Source: Roseomonas sp. 18066
GTDB taxonomy: Bacteria; Pseudomonadota; Alphaproteobacteria; Acetobacterales; Acetobacteraceae
Assembly: GCF_902706185.1 (NCBI RefSeq)
Contig: NZ_CACSJM010000037.1
Span: 1-42,786 of the forward strand
Reading direction: 5' to 3'
Length of the DNA: 42,786 nt
Below the pieces are notes generated by a model that saw only the letters and a program-made list of their open reading frames with translations, was not told the DNA's origin and did not search any database. Position numbers and translations under genes: made by a program. Below, piece by piece: positions 18,612 through 31,013 of the stretch. Each line of letters opens with the position of its first letter. Positions within the stretch are counted from its first letter, which is position 1.

Positions 18612-19892
18612 ATGCCCCGCCTCCTCCCCGCGATCGCCAACGACCGCCGCTTCCTGATCATGCTGGCCCTCGGCTTCTCCGCCGGCGTGCCGCTGCCGCT
18701 GACCGCCTTCGTGCTGCGGCAATGGATGTCGGAATCCGGCATCTCGCTGGCGGCGATCGGCTTCACCGCGCTGATCGGCCTGTCCTATTCGCTGAAATTC
18801 CTGTGGTCGCCGCTGATCGACCACGCGCCGCCACCCTTCTTCCGCCGCTGGGGCCGCCGGCGGGGCTGGCTGGCCAGCATCCAGCCGGTCCTCGCCCTCG
18901 CCATCCTGGCGCTGGGCTTCACCAACCCGGCGGTCGACCCGGCGCTGACCGTCATGGTGGCCGTCCTGGTCGCCTTCCTCTCCGCCAGCCAGGACATCGT
19001 CGTCGACGCCTACCGCATCGAGTTCCTGGAGGAACGCCAGCAGGGCCTGGGCCTGGCCTACTACGTCTGGGGCTATCGCGGCGCGATGCTGGCGGCCAAT
19101 GCCGGCGCGCTGACCGTCGCCGAATTCGCCGGCTGGCCGCTGGCCTTCACCTATTGCGCGGCGCTGATCGGCGTCGGCTTCCTGGCCGTCTGGCTGGGCC
19201 CCGAGCCCGCCGCCGCGCCGCGCGCCGCCATGGCCTGGTCGGCCCGGCTGCGCGCCGCCATCGTCGACCCCTTCGCCGACTTCGTCCGCCGCAAGCACTG
19301 GCTGGCCATCCTGCTGTTCATCGCGCTCTTCAAGCTGGGCGAGGCCATGGCCGGCGTGATGGTCGCCCCCTTCTACCGCGAGCTCGGCTTCAGCCGCACC
19401 GAGGTCGCCGCCGTCGGCAGCGTCTTCGGCCTGTTCGCCACGCTGCTCGGCGCGCTGGCCGGCGGCTGGCTGGTGGTGCGCATCGGCACCGCCCGCGCCC
19501 TGGTGCTGACCGGCATGACCCAGATGCTGTCCAACCTGATGTATGTGGCGCTGGCCCATGCCGGGCACGACATGCCCATGCTCTGGGCCCAGGTCGGCAT
19601 CGAGAATTTCACGGACGGCCTGGCCGACGCCGCCTTCGTCACCTACCTGTCCAGCCTCACCAGCCGGGCCTTCACCGCCACCCAATACGCGCTGCTCTCG
19701 TCGCTGGCCGCGGTGCCGCTGCGCACCATCGGCGGCAGCTCCGGCTGGCTGGCCGAATGGCTGGGCTGGCCCGACTTCTTCCTGCTGACCACCGCGGCCG
19801 CGCTGCCGGCCATGGCCATCATGATCTACCTGCTGATCCGCCTGCCGCCGGCGCCCGCCATGCCGGAAGCGGTGCCAGCCCCCATCGAGTGA
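18612..19892 (+). CDS. AmpG-like muropeptide permease (MFS)
   Basis: AmpG-type carriers bring anhydro-muropeptides released by lytic transglycosylases back into the cytoplasm. The ~426-residue product has about twelve transmembrane segments and AmpG-type features: SAGVPLPLTAFVLRQWM near the start, GLSYSLKFLWSPLIDHAP, FLSASQDIVVDAYRIE and YYVWGYRGAM. In the second half, IENFTDGLADAAFVTYLSSL matches the conserved AmpG helix. ATG at 18612 is preferred to ATG at 18594 because the family begins near MPRLLPAIA. The next small gene starts nine bases after the stop. A lytic transglycosylase gene lies 2.3 kb away. Confidence 0.85.
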   Translation: MPRLLPAIANDRRFLIMLALGFSAGVPLPLTAFVLRQWMSESGISLAAIGFTALIGLSYSLKFLWSPLIDHAPPPFFRRWGRRRGWLASIQPVLALAILALGFTNPAVDPALTVMVAVLVAFLSASQDIVVDAYRIEFLEERQQGLGLAYYVWGYRGAMLAANAGALTVAEFAGWPLAFTYCAALIGVGFLAVWLGPEPAAAPRAAMAWSARLRAAIVDPFADFVRRKHWLAILLFIALFKLGEAMAGVMVAPFYRELGFSRTEVAAVGSVFGLFATLLGALAGGWLVVRIGTARALVLTGMTQMLSNLMYVALAHAGHDMPMLWAQVGIENFTDGLADAAFVTYLSSLTSRAFTATQYALLSSLAAVPLRTIGGSSGWLAEWLGWPDFFLLTTAAALPAMAIMIYLLIRLPPAPAMPEAVPAPIE

Positions 19893-19900
19893 GACGGCCC

Positions 19901-20293
19901 ATGATCCAAGTCCCGCGCGCCCAGCCCGCCCACAAGATGCTGACCGCCCGCCTGGCGGAGCTGCATCGCACGCTGCTCAACGCCCAGGCCATCGGCCACC
20001 CGGCGGCCAACAACCCCTACGCCCTGCTGCAGGCGGTGATGCACGACCCCGCCTTCGCCTGGCTGCGCAGCTATTCGGACCTGATCCTGCGCATCGACGA
20101 GGCCGGGGCGAAAGGCGCCACGCCGTCCCCGGAAGCCATGCAGGACTTCCTGGCCGGGGCCACGGAACTGACCGAAGGCGACAACGAAACCCAGTCGAAA
20201 ACCCGCGCTTTCCTGCTGCGCCGCGACGTGGCCCAGGCCCATGGCGCGCTGCGCGAAGTGCTGGCGGATCTGCGGAAAAGCCTTTCGCAGTAA
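19901..20293 (+). CDS. Small helical protein of unknown function
   Basis: I do not recognise this 130-residue protein. It is predicted all-helical, with no signal peptide or transmembrane segment. Distinct patterns are NAQAIGHPAANNPYALLQAVM, a HDPAFAWLRSYSDLILRIDE helix, a short loop, and a charged C-terminal helix. It starts eight bases after the permease stop, so it is co-transcribed with the AmpG-like gene. Base composition and codon use look like its neighbours, and the reading frame has no competing start. A soluble partner of cell-wall recycling is only a guess from position. Confidence 0.75.
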   Translation: MIQVPRAQPAHKMLTARLAELHRTLLNAQAIGHPAANNPYALLQAVMHDPAFAWLRSYSDLILRIDEAGAKGATPSPEAMQDFLAGATELTEGDNETQSKTRAFLLRRDVAQAHGALREVLADLRKSLSQ

Positions 20294-20309
20294 AGACATA
20301 GGGCAAAGG

Positions 20310-20542
20310 CTGGGGGAATGAATTCCCCCAGACCCCCATCTTCTTTCTGGGGTGACTGCCGTGTCCACGTGGGGACGGGACGTGAAACGGCCCGGCCATA
20401 GCGCGACCTGTGAGCTGGCGCTGATTTTATGAAAAAGGCGTCCCGCCGGGACGCCCTGGTGCCGCTTGTGGTGAGGCGGCTGCGGCCTCAACGGCCAACG
20501 GAACGGAAAAAAGAAGGGGGTTCGGGGGAATTCATTCCCCCG
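20310..20542 (+). repeat. Intergenic repeat element, copy 1 (paired hairpins, forward)
   Basis: A 233-bp element fills the gap between convergent gene ends. Left end: hairpin CTGGGGGAAT-GA-ATTCCCCCAG (20310-20331), then a C-run and TCTTCTTTCTG. Right end: the inverted counterpart, hairpin CGGGGGAAT-TC-ATTCCCCCG (20523-20542), preceded by GAAAAAAGAAGGGGG. The interior includes GTCCACGTGG (20363-20372), GCGCGACCTGTGA (20401-20413) and a hairpin GGCGTCCC-GCC-GGGACGCC (20437-20455). These interior blocks recur in the reverse copy at 33373-33600. Each end sits just after a stop codon (20293 and 20558), so it can act as two facing terminators. Confidence 0.85.
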
Positions 20543-20557
20543 ACCTGCCTCTGATCT

Positions 20558-21043
20558 TCAGCCCCGGTCCCGCATCAACCTTGCCTTATCCCGCTGCCAG
20601 TCCCGGGCTGCAATGGCGTGGCGTTTGTCGGCCTTGTTCTTGCCCTCGCCCAGGCCCAGCACGACCTTGGCGATGCCGCGTTCGTTGAACAGGATTTCCA
20701 GCGGCACCAGGGTGACGCCGTCGCGGGCGATCGAGCCGGTCAGCACCTCGACCTGCTTCTTCTTCAGCAGCAGCTTGCGCGGGCGGCGGGGCTCGAACTG
20801 CGAGACGAAGCTGCCGGCCTGCCATTCCGGGATATAGCAGTTGAACAGCCAGATCTCGCCGTCGCGCTCGCCGGCCCAGGCCTCGGCGATGGCGGCGCGG
20901 CCGGCGCGCAGCGACTTCACCTCCGGCCCCAGCAGCACCATCCCCGCCTCGTAGGTGTCGCCGATCTTGTAGTCGAAGCGCGCCTTGCGGTTCTGCGCGG
21001 CGGTGCCGTGGGCGATCAGCGATTTCTTGCGGGGCTCGGCCAT
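20558..21043 (-). CDS. smpB: SsrA-binding protein SmpB
   Basis: SmpB binds tmRNA and delivers it to stalled ribosomes for trans-translation. The 161-residue product is full length: AAQNRKARFDYKIGDTYEAG and LLGPEVKSLRAGRAAIAEA near the N-terminus, then YIPEW, PRRPRKLLLKKKQ, LVPLEILFNERGIAKVVLGLG and the basic C-terminal tail GKNKADKRHAIAARDWQRDKAR. It is downstream of dapA on the same strand, 76 bases away, an arrangement common in alphaproteobacteria. No tmRNA gene is visible in the window. The 3' end abuts a repeat-element hairpin that probably terminates the transcript. Confidence 0.97.
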   Translation of the reverse strand: MAEPRKKSLIAHGTAAQNRKARFDYKIGDTYEAGMVLLGPEVKSLRAGRAAIAEAWAGERDGEIWLFNCYIPEWQAGSFVSQFEPRRPRKLLLKKKQVEVLTGSIARDGVTLVPLEILFNERGIAKVVLGLGEGKNKADKRHAIAARDWQRDKARLMRDRG

Positions 21044-21119
21044 GTGTCTCTCAGCATGGGGGGCGCCGCGGCGCCGGCCCCTTCATGTTCGGTCGTGGCG
21101 ATATGGGGAGGCGGTCGCC

Positions 21120-21998
21120 TCAGTTCAGCAGCCCGGCGCTCAGCATCGCCGCCTTCACCCGCTCCTTGGTGCTCTCGGCCACCGGCGCCATCGGCAGGCG
21201 GCAGAAGGGCGTCGACTTGCCCAGCAGGCTGGCCGCGTATTTCACCGGGCCCGGCGAGGTCTCGCAGAACATGGCGTCGTGCAGCGGGGTCAGCCGGTCC
21301 TGGATCGCCATGGCCTCGGCGATGTTGCCGGCTTCCCAGGCGGCATGCATCTCGGCGCAGAGCCGCGGGGCCACATTGGCCGAGACGCTGATGCAGCCCA
21401 CCCCGCCGGCGGCGCGGAAGGCCAGCGCCGTGTGGTCCTCGCCGGACAGCTGGCAGAAATCGGCGCCGGCGGTCAGGCGGGTGTGCAGCGGGCGGGCCAG
21501 GTTGGCGGTCGCATCCTTCACGCCGACGATGTTCGGGTGCCTGGCCAGGCGGGCCATGGTCTCCACCGACATGTCGATCACGCTGCGCGGCGGGATGTTG
21601 TAGATGACGATCGGCAGGTCGACCGCATCGGCGATCGCCGTGAAATGCAGGTACAGGCCTTCCTGGGTCGGCTTGTTGTAGTAGGGCGTGACCACCAGGG
21701 CGGCGTCGGCGCCGGCCGCCTTGGCGTGGCGGGTCAGCGCGATGGCTTCCGCCGTGCTGTTCGACCCGGTGCCGGCGATGACGGGGACGCGCCCGCCGGC
21801 CGCCTCGACGCAGAGCTCGACCACGCGGCGGTGCTCGTCATGCGACAGGGTCGGGCTCTCGCCCGTGGTGCCGACCGGGATCAGGCCGCTGGTGCCCTCG
21901 GCCACCTGCCAGGCGACCAGCTCCTGGAAGGCTTTGGGGTCCAGCGCGCCGTCCGCGGACATGGGCGAGATCAGCGCGACGAGGGAACCCTTGAACAT
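21120..21998 (-). CDS. dapA: 4-hydroxy-tetrahydrodipicolinate synthase
   Basis: DapA condenses pyruvate with aspartate semialdehyde, the first step of the lysine/diaminopimelate branch that also feeds peptidoglycan. The 292-residue product is a complete TIM barrel. It shows [33 protein letters not shown], the motif [28 protein letters not shown] with the key Tyr, and VGVKDATAN with the Schiff-base Lys. ATG at 21998 ([12 protein letters not shown]) is the family start; AAGGAAAG lies a little further upstream than ideal. It heads a dapA-smpB unit, divergent from the transglycosylase gene. Confidence 0.96.
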   Translation of the reverse strand: MFKGSLVALISPMSADGALDPKAFQELVAWQVAEGTSGLIPVGTTGESPTLSHDEHRRVVELCVEAAGGRVPVIAGTGSNSTAEAIALTRHAKAAGADAALVVTPYYNKPTQEGLYLHFTAIADAVDLPIVIYNIPPRSVIDMSVETMARLARHPNIVGVKDATANLARPLHTRLTAGADFCQLSGEDHTALAFRAAGGVGCISVSANVAPRLCAEMHAAWEAGNIAEAMAIQDRLTPLHDAMFCETSPGPVKYAASLLGKSTPFCRLPMAPVAESTKERVKAAMLSAGLLN

Positions 21999-22162
21999 GG
22001 GACCAGACTTTCCTTCCCGGGGATGGCAGGCGTTTGACGCCGCGAAGCTACGGCCGCCGCCGCCCCGGCACAAGGGAGCCGCGCCGATCGCCGCATGACG
22101 GCCCGCCGGCGGCCCCTCTGAAGGCTGGGAGAAGCCGCGCCGATCGGATAGGGTCCGCCCCC

Positions 22163-24187
22163 ATGCACGCCGCCGCCCTGCCTTCGCTCCGCCGCTGGTC
22201 CCTGGCCCTGCTGCCGGCCCTGGCCCTGCTCTCCGCGCCGCTCGCCGCCAGCGCCCAGCCCTGGGCGGCCGAGCCGTCGCGCGCCGCCGGCCGCGCCGCC
22301 ATGGTCGCCGTGCAGGCCGGCCGCTGGTCGGAGGCCGAGGGCATCGCCCGCCAGGGCGCCGACCCGCTGGCCGCCAAGCTGGTCACCTGGATCCGGCTGC
22401 AGGTGCGCGGCCAGGCCAGCGCCGAGGAGGTGGCCGCCTTCATGGCCGCCAATCCCGACTGGCCGCTGCAATCCACCCTGACCGCGCGCGGCGAGGAGGT
22501 GCTGCCGGTGATGGCGAACGACGCGCTGGTCCTGGCGCTCTTCGCCCGCACCCCGCCGCGGACGCTGCCCGCCACCCGGCAGCTGGCCGAGGCGCTGCAG
22601 CGGCGCGGCGATGCCGAGGGCGCCCGCCGGGTGATCCGCGCCGGCTGGCGCGACGGCAGCGCCGACGCGGTGTCCGAGCCGACCTTCGTCGCCGCCTTCC
22701 AGGGCGTGCTGACGCCGGCCGACCACCTGGCGCGGTTCAACCGCCTGGCCTGGCTGCGCCAGGGCGCGGCCGCCGCCCGGCTGCTGCCGCTGCTGCCGCC
22801 CGAGGCGCGGCTGCCGGCCGAGCTGCGCCTGGCGCTGGCCGGCGGCCAGGCGGGGGCCGAGGCCCAGGCGCTGCCGCGGGCGAAGGACGATCTCGGCCTG
22901 TCGCTGGAGCTCGCCCGCTTCTACCGCCAGCAGGAGCGCGACCGCGAGGCGGCCGGCGTCTGGGAACGCGCCGAGCCGCTGCAGAAGGACCTGTCCTCCG
23001 AGGCGGCGCGCGCCGTCTGGAGCGAGCGGCAGGTGCTGTCGCGCAAGCTGCTGCGGCTCGGCGATGTCAGCGGCGCCTATCGCATCGCGGCGCGGCACGG
23101 CCAGACCGAGGGCGAGGCCTTCCACGAGGCCGAGTTCCTGGCCGGCTTCATCGCGCTGCGCCGCATGGCCGATGGCGCCCGCGCCGCCCAGCATTTCGCC
23201 GCGCTCGGCCAGGGCAGCAGCAGCGTCATCACCAATGCCCGGGCGCATTACTGGCGCGGCCGCGCCGCCGCCGGCCAGGGCCGCGCCGAGGAGGCGCGGG
23301 CCCATTTCACCGCCGCCGCCGGCTTCCCCACCGCCTTCTATGGCCAGCTCGGCGCCATGGCGCTGGGCGAGAGCGCGCCGCAGCTGGCCGCCCGCATCGC
23401 CGGCTATCGCCCGCCGCAGCCGACGCCCGAGGCGGCCAATGCCTATCTCGACCGCGAGCTGGCCCGCGCGGTGCTGACGCTGGCCGACCTGGGCGACACC
23501 AACCGCGCCCGCGCCTTCCTGCTGCGGCTGGAGGAGGTGGCGGCGACGCCGGCCGAGCAGATCCTGGCCGCGCGGCTGGCCAATGCCATCGGCCGCCAGG
23601 ACCATGCCGTCTGGGTCAGCCGCCGCGGCGGCATCGACGGGGTGATGATGATCCCCGAGGGCTACCCCACCCCCTATGCCCTGCCGGCCGGGGCCGAGAT
23701 CGAGCCCGCCTTCGCCTATGCCATCACCCGGCAGGAGAGCAATTTCGATCCCTCCGCCGTGTCGCCCGCCAATGCGCGCGGGCTGATGCAGCTGCTGCCG
23801 ACCACCGCGGCGCTGGTCGCGCGCCAGCTGGGCGTGCCGCACCAGGTCGGCTGGCTGACCAGCCAGCCGGAGCACAACATGCGGCTCGGCGCGCGCTACC
23901 TCGCCGACCAGATCGCCCGCTTCGGCAACCTGGCCATGGCGGCGGCCGCCTATAATGCCGGGCCGCGGCGGGTCGACGACTGGATCGTCACCTATGGCGA
24001 CCCGCGGCTGCCGCCGGGCGCGGGCGGCGTCGACATGCTGGACTGGATGGAGCAGATCCCCTTCACCGAGACCCGCAACTACGTCCAGCGCATCATCGAG
24101 AATGCGGTGATCTACCGGGCGCTGGCCGGCGACGGCGCGCTGGACCATCCGCTGAAGCCCTGGCTGCCCGTCGGCACCGTCCGTTGA
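22163..24187 (+). CDS. Soluble lytic murein transglycosylase (Slt-type)
   Basis: This periplasmic enzyme cleaves peptidoglycan glycan strands to give 1,6-anhydro-muropeptides, the substrate class of AmpG. The ~674-residue product begins with a signal peptide (basic, then [17 protein letters not shown], cleavage near residue 33). A long alpha-superhelical region rich in Ala/Arg follows. The C-terminal SLT domain (about 505-670) has the catalytic Glu in [16 protein letters not shown], then [22 protein letters not shown] and [18 protein letters not shown] at 22163 gives the proper signal peptide; an upstream extension crosses the divergent promoter region. A 13-base gap separates it from pgpA. 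Confidence 0.93.
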   Translation: MHAAALPSLRRWSLALLPALALLSAPLAASAQPWAAEPSRAAGRAAMVAVQAGRWSEAEGIARQGADPLAAKLVTWIRLQVRGQASAEEVAAFMAANPDWPLQSTLTARGEEVLPVMANDALVLALFARTPPRTLPATRQLAEALQRRGDAEGARRVIRAGWRDGSADAVSEPTFVAAFQGVLTPADHLARFNRLAWLRQGAAAARLLPLLPPEARLPAELRLALAGGQAGAEAQALPRAKDDLGLSLELARFYRQQERDREAAGVWERAEPLQKDLSSEAARAVWSERQVLSRKLLRLGDVSGAYRIAARHGQTEGEAFHEAEFLAGFIALRRMADGARAAQHFAALGQGSSSVITNARAHYWRGRAAAGQGRAEEARAHFTAAAGFPTAFYGQLGAMALGESAPQLAARIAGYRPPQPTPEAANAYLDRELARAVLTLADLGDTNRARAFLLRLEEVAATPAEQILAARLANAIGRQDHAVWVSRRGGIDGVMMIPEGYPTPYALPAGAEIEPAFAYAITRQESNFDPSAVSPANARGLMQLLPTTAALVARQLGVPHQVGWLTSQPEHNMRLGARYLADQIARFGNLAMAAAAYNAGPRRVDDWIVTYGDPRLPPGAGGVDMLDWMEQIPFTETRNYVQRIIENAVIYRALAGDGALDHPLKPWLPVGTVR

Positions 24188-24200
24188 GCCGGGGCCGCTG

Positions 24201-24689
24201 ATGTCCGATCCCGCCGTCGCGGTGGCGCCTGCGCCGCTGGCCGCCTCCCCTGCCCTGCCGCGGCTGCTGGCCAGCCTGGGCGGCATCGGCTTCCTGCGGC
24301 CCGCGCCCGGCACCTGGGGCAGCGCACTGGTGCTGCCGGTGGTGCTGGGCGGGCCCTGGGCCTGCCTCGGCCTGGCGCTGCTGCTCAGCCTGCTGGGCTG
24401 GTGGGCGCTGACGCGGCTGCCGGCCGCCAGGGCCGATCCCGGCTGGGTGGTGATCGACGAAGGCGCCGGGCAGAGCCTGGCGCTGGCCGCCCTGCCGCTG
24501 GGCGGCGGCCTGGCCGGCGTGCTGCTGGCCTTCCTGCTGTTCCGCCTGTTCGACATCACCAAGCCGGGCCCGGTGGGCTGGGCGGATCGCCGCCATGGGC
24601 CGACCGGCGTCATGCTGGACGACCTGATCGCCGGCGGCATGGCCGCCGCGGTGATCCTGGCGCTGCGTCTCGGGGGGTTGCTGCCATGA
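24201..24689 (+). CDS. pgpA: Phosphatidylglycerophosphatase A
   Basis: PgpA removes the phosphate from phosphatidylglycerophosphate to make phosphatidylglycerol in the inner membrane. The 162-residue product has the family layout: an N-terminal segment ending in RPAPGTWGSA, hydrophobic helices, and the acidic motif DPGWVVIDEGAGQ. Near the C-terminus are FDITKPGPVGWADRR and GPTGVMLDDLIAG, which hold the metal and catalytic acidic residues. Its stop overlaps the cinA start by four bases (ATGA). Confidence 0.94.
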   Translation: MSDPAVAVAPAPLAASPALPRLLASLGGIGFLRPAPGTWGSALVLPVVLGGPWACLGLALLLSLLGWWALTRLPAARADPGWVVIDEGAGQSLALAALPLGGGLAGVLLAFLLFRLFDITKPGPVGWADRRHGPTGVMLDDLIAGGMAAAVILALRLGGLLP

Positions 24690-25174
24690 CCGTCTTCGAG
24701 CCCGGCACGGAAGACGCCGCCACCCGCCTGCTGCAGCGCCTGGCGGCGGAGGGCCTGACCATCGCCACCGCCGAGAGCTGCACCGGCGGGCTGGTCGCCG
24801 CGGCGCTGACCGCCATCCCCGGCTCCTCCGCCAGCGTGCTGGCCGGCTTCGTCACCTATTCGAACGAGGCGAAGACCCGGATGCTGGGCGTGCCGGCCGC
24901 GATGCTGGAGGCGCATGGCGCGGTCAGCGCCGAGGTCGCCGGCGCCATGGCCGCCGGCGCGCTGCGCGAGTCGGGGGCGGATCTGGCGGTCTCCACCACC
25001 GGCATCGCCGGGCCTGGCGGCGCCACCGCGGGCAAGCCGGTGGGGCTGGTCTATCTGGCGGCGGCACGGCGCGGCGGCGGCGTCACGGTGCAGCGGCATG
25101 TCTTTCCGGGCGACCGCGGCGCGGTGCGGGCGGCGGCGGTGGGCGTCGCTCTGGCCATGGCGGCGGCGCTGTGA
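24686..25174 (+). CDS. CinA C-terminal-domain protein (nicotinamide-nucleotide amidohydrolase, PncC type)
   Basis: Stand-alone CinA C domains deamidate nicotinamide mononucleotide to recycle NAD. The ~162-residue product contains the catalytic pattern TIATAESCTGGLVAAALT near residue 30, then VLAGFVTYSNEAKTRMLGVP, HGAVSAEVAGAMA and VSTTGIAGPGGATAGKPVGLVY. It lacks the N-terminal molybdopterin-binding-like domain of full CinA and is of normal length for PncC. ATG at 24686 overlaps the pgpA stop, which decides the start over a longer upstream frame. Function comes from family knowledge. Confidence 0.93.
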   Translation: MTVFEPGTEDAATRLLQRLAAEGLTIATAESCTGGLVAAALTAIPGSSASVLAGFVTYSNEAKTRMLGVPAAMLEAHGAVSAEVAGAMAAGALRESGADLAVSTTGIAGPGGATAGKPVGLVYLAAARRGGGVTVQRHVFPGDRGAVRAAAVGVALAMAAAL

Positions 25175-25266
25175 CGGCGGCCCGCGGCAGCCATGCCAGA
25201 TTCATGGCGAAGCGGCGCGTTCTGCCGCTGGCGCTGCCGCCCGAACACGGTTAAGAGGCCCACGCC

Positions 25267-25620
25267 ATGATGACTGTCCTGCTCGTCCTGCATCTTTTCG
25301 TGACCCTCGCCCTCATCGGCGTCGTGCTGCTGCAGCGCAGCGAGGGCGGCGGCCTGGGCATCGGCTCGTCCCAGGGGATGGGCTCGTTCATGAGCGGGCG
25401 GGGCACCGCCAACCTGCTGACCCGCACCACCGGGGTGCTGGCCTTCCTGTTCATGGGCCTGGCGCTGGCCATGGCCATGCTGGGCCGCGGCACCGGCGCG
25501 CCGCGCTCGATCCTGGACCAGCCGCCGCCGGCGGCCAGCTCTCCGGCGACGGGCGCGCCTGCCACGCCCACCCCGGCGGCGCCGGCCACGCCGCCGCCGG
25601 CCTCGGTGCCGACGAACTGA
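25267..25620 (+). CDS. secG: Preprotein translocase subunit SecG
   Basis: SecG supports SecYEG-mediated export across the inner membrane. The 117-residue product has two transmembrane helices (about 3-23 and 55-75) around the conserved loop VVLLQRSEGGGLGIGSSQGM. The C-terminal ~35 residues are Pro/Ala/Thr-rich, a low-complexity tail longer than in enterobacteria and frequent in alphaproteobacteria. ATG at 25267 is followed by a second Met codon; either could start. secD-secF are encoded 9 kb further on. An 11-bp-stem hairpin follows the stop. Confidence 0.93.
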   Translation: MMTVLLVLHLFVTLALIGVVLLQRSEGGGLGIGSSQGMGSFMSGRGTANLLTRTTGVLAFLFMGLALAMAMLGRGTGAPRSILDQPPPAASSPATGAPATPTPAAPATPPPASVPTN

Positions 25621-25630
25621 CTTCCCGAAT

Positions 25631-25658
25631 CGGGCGCCGGACCACCCTCCGGCGCCCG
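25631..25658 (+). terminator. Hairpin terminator after secG
   Basis: Arms CGGGCGCCGGA (25631-25641) and TCCGGCGCCCG (25648-25658) pair perfectly over 11 bp with a six-base loop and are followed by AAACGTTTTATG. It begins ten bases after the secG stop. The T-stretch is short and offset, so termination efficiency is uncertain. The remaining 120 bases before pyrG show no clear site. Confidence 0.7.
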
Positions 25659-25779
25659 AAACGTTTTATGAGGGCGCTGCCCGGCCGGAAGGCCGCGGCG
25701 ACCCCTGCTTTCCCAGAACACCAGCCTTGCCGTGCCGCCCGCTTCCCGCGTGCCCGGCCGATTGCTAGAAAGGACTCCC

Positions 25780-27408
25780 ATGACGCGGTTCGTTTTCATC
25801 ACCGGCGGCGTGGTTTCCTCTCTCGGCAAGGGCATCGCGGCGGCCAGCCTCGGCGCCCTGCTGCAGGCGCGGGGCTACAAGGTCCGCATTCGCAAGCTCG
25901 ACCCCTATCTCAACGTCGATCCGGGCACGATGTCCCCGTATCAGCACGGCGAGGTCTTCGTCACCGATGACGGGGCAGAGGCCGATCTCGATCTCGGCCA
26001 CTACGAGCGTTTCACCGGCGTGCATGCGACCAAGGGGGACAGCCACACCTCCGGCCGCATCTATGGCGAGGTGATCGCCAAGGAGCGCCGCGGCGACTAT
26101 CTGGGCGGCACCGTCCAGGTGATCCCGCACATCACCGACGCCATCAAGGAAGCGGCCACCGCCAACACCGACGGGCTGGACTTCGTCCTGCTCGAGGTCG
26201 GCGGCACGGTGGGCGATATCGAGAGCCTGCCCTTCCTGGAAGCGCTGCGGCAGCTCAACAACGAGCTCGGCCCGCAGAACAGCCTCTTCATGCACCTCAC
26301 CCTGGTGCCCTATATCCCGTCCGCCGGCGAGCTGAAGACCAAGCCGACCCAGCACTCCGTCAAGGAGCTCTTGGGACTTGGCATCCAGCCCCAGATTCTC
26401 CTGTGCCGTTGCGACCGGCCCATCCCGGAGAATGAGCGCCGCAAGATCGCGCTGTTCTGCAACGTGCGGCCGGAGAGCGTGATCCCGGCGCTGGACGCCA
26501 ATTCGATCTACGCCGTGCCGCTGCAGTACCATGCCGAAGGGCTGGACCGCGAAGTGCTGCGGCATTTCGGCCTGTCGATCTATGGCGAGCCCGATCTCTC
26601 CAACTGGCAGCGCATCGTCCGCCGCCTGGAGAACCCCGAGGGCGAGGTCAAGATCGCCATCGTCGGCAAGTATACCACCCTGCTCGACGCCTATAAGTCG
26701 CTGGCCGAGGCGCTGGTGCATGGCGGCATCCAGCACGGCGTGAAGGTCAAGCTGGACTGGGTCGACAGCCAGATCTTCGAGACCCCCAACGCGGTCGAGC
26801 GGCTGGAAGGCGTGCACGGCATCCTGGTGCCCGGCGGCTTCGGCGAGCGCGGCGCGGAAGGCAAGATCGAGGCGGTCCGCTTCGCCCGCGAGCACAAGAT
26901 CCCCTTCCTGGGCATCTGCTTCGGCATGCAGATGGCGGTGATCGAGGCGACGCGGAACCTGGTCGGCCTCGACCACGCCTCGTCGACCGAGTTCGGCCCC
27001 TGCGAGGAGCCGGTGGTCGGGCTGCTGACCGAGTGGCTGCGCGGCAATGACCGCGAGCGCCGCTCCAGCGAGGGCGATCTCGGCGGCACCATGCGGCTCG
27101 GCGCCTATCCGGCGGCGCTGGCCGAGGGCTCGCTGGTGCGCGCGGTCTATGGCCAGGCCGAGATCACCGAGCGCCACCGCCACCGCTACGAGGTGAACAT
27201 CGCCTATCGCGAGCGGCTGGAAGAAAAGGGCCTGCGCTTCTCCGGCATGTCGCCGGACGGGCTGCTGCCGGAGATCGTCGAATACCCGGACCACCCCTGG
27301 TTCATCGGCGTGCAGTACCATCCGGAGCTGAAGTCCAAGCCGTTCCAGCCGCATCCGCTGTTCGGCGGGTTCATCGGCGCGGCGGTGAAGCAGGCGCGCT
27401 TGGTCTGA
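25780..27408 (+). CDS. pyrG: CTP synthase
   Basis: PyrG makes CTP from UTP, ATP and glutamine. The 542-residue product has an amidoligase domain (1-~267; [62 protein letters not shown]). The class-I glutamine amidotransferase domain has [16 protein letters not shown], with the nucleophile Cys near residue 380, and [18 protein letters not shown] with the catalytic His/Glu. ATG at 25780 follows AAAGGA; the longer open frame is rejected because the family starts [10 protein letters not shown]. The transcript ends in a double hairpin that is one end of repeat copy 2. Confidence 0.97.
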   Translation: MTRFVFITGGVVSSLGKGIAAASLGALLQARGYKVRIRKLDPYLNVDPGTMSPYQHGEVFVTDDGAEADLDLGHYERFTGVHATKGDSHTSGRIYGEVIAKERRGDYLGGTVQVIPHITDAIKEAATANTDGLDFVLLEVGGTVGDIESLPFLEALRQLNNELGPQNSLFMHLTLVPYIPSAGELKTKPTQHSVKELLGLGIQPQILLCRCDRPIPENERRKIALFCNVRPESVIPALDANSIYAVPLQYHAEGLDREVLRHFGLSIYGEPDLSNWQRIVRRLENPEGEVKIAIVGKYTTLLDAYKSLAEALVHGGIQHGVKVKLDWVDSQIFETPNAVERLEGVHGILVPGGFGERGAEGKIEAVRFAREHKIPFLGICFGMQMAVIEATRNLVGLDHASSTEFGPCEEPVVGLLTEWLRGNDRERRSSEGDLGGTMRLGAYPAALAEGSLVRAVYGQAEITERHRHRYEVNIAYRERLEEKGLRFSGMSPDGLLPEIVEYPDHPWFIGVQYHPELKSKPFQPHPLFGGFIGAAVKQARLV

Positions 27409-27413
27409 AGGTT

Positions 27414-27669
27414 GGGGGAAGAATGAATTCTTCCCCCCTCGGACGTATACGTCCGAGCCCATCATTCTTTTTATCCGGCTGCCGCTGCCTTGTTGAGAAG
27501 CGGAACGCAGCACTGAAATAGGGCGCGGGCATTAATGCTTGCGCCATTTTCATATTATAGGCTGCGCTCAAAGGCCGTGTTGCGGCCGGGCTGTTTTGTC
27601 CGTCGTCGCCATCTGGGGGCGGCAGCACCCTCAGAAAGAAGATGGGGGTCTGGGGGAATTCATTCCCCC
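27414..27669 (-). repeat. Intergenic repeat element, copy 2 (paired hairpins, reverse; diverged)
   Basis: This copy occupies most of the 345-base gap between pyrG and the cyclase gene. Its right end (hairpin GGGGGAAT-TC-ATTCCCCC, 27652-27669, preceded by CAGAAAGAAGATGGGGG) matches the left end of copy 1 in reverse. Its left end has a longer hairpin (GGGGGAAGAA-TGAA-TTCTTCCCCC, 27414-27437) plus an inserted perfect 20-bp palindrome CTCGGACGTATACGTCCGAG (27438-27457). That end is followed by CATCATTCTTTTT and should terminate pyrG. The interior still aligns with copy 1 on the other strand (ATATGAAAATGGCG-like and ACAGCCCGGCC-like blocks). No gene is seen inside. Confidence 0.75.
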
Positions 27670-27753
27670 GGCCTTTCCCTGCGCTCTTAAATCCTTTCTT
27701 TACCTTTTCATCAGAAACTGAGGCATCCGCTGCTCACGGGAAGCCTCACTGCC

Positions 27754-30782
<3,029 letters not shown>

Positions 30783-30808
30783 GCTTCCGCGCCTGCCGCG
30801 CGACCTGA

Positions 30809-30828
30809 GGGGGAGCTTCGGCTCCCCC
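30809..30828 (+). terminator. Intrinsic terminator of eno
   Basis: GGGGGAGC (30809-30816), a UUCG tetraloop (30817-30820) and GCTCCCCC (30821-30828) are followed directly by TTTTT. This is the one textbook terminator in the window: stable 8-bp stem, extra-stable loop and T-run, 26 bases after the eno stop. Confidence 0.93.
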
Positions 30829-31013
30829 TTTTTCGTTCCTCGCAACCGGGCGTGCGGCGGAAATCCTGGCCGGGCAGAAGCTTAAGCCCGGGCGGGCGGT
30901 TTCCCGTGTCCTGCCGGCAACACGCGATGCAAGAAAGCGACGGCTTTTCCATTGCCCCTTGCCTGCCCGCGTTATCAGTCCCTTAACCTGCGCGGGTCAC
31001 GGAAGGGGTGAAG

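Noticed and set aside
21971..25099. 1042-codon open frame on the - strand across slt, pgpA and cinA
   Set aside because: Antisense to three recognised genes with conserved motifs; product shows no domain.
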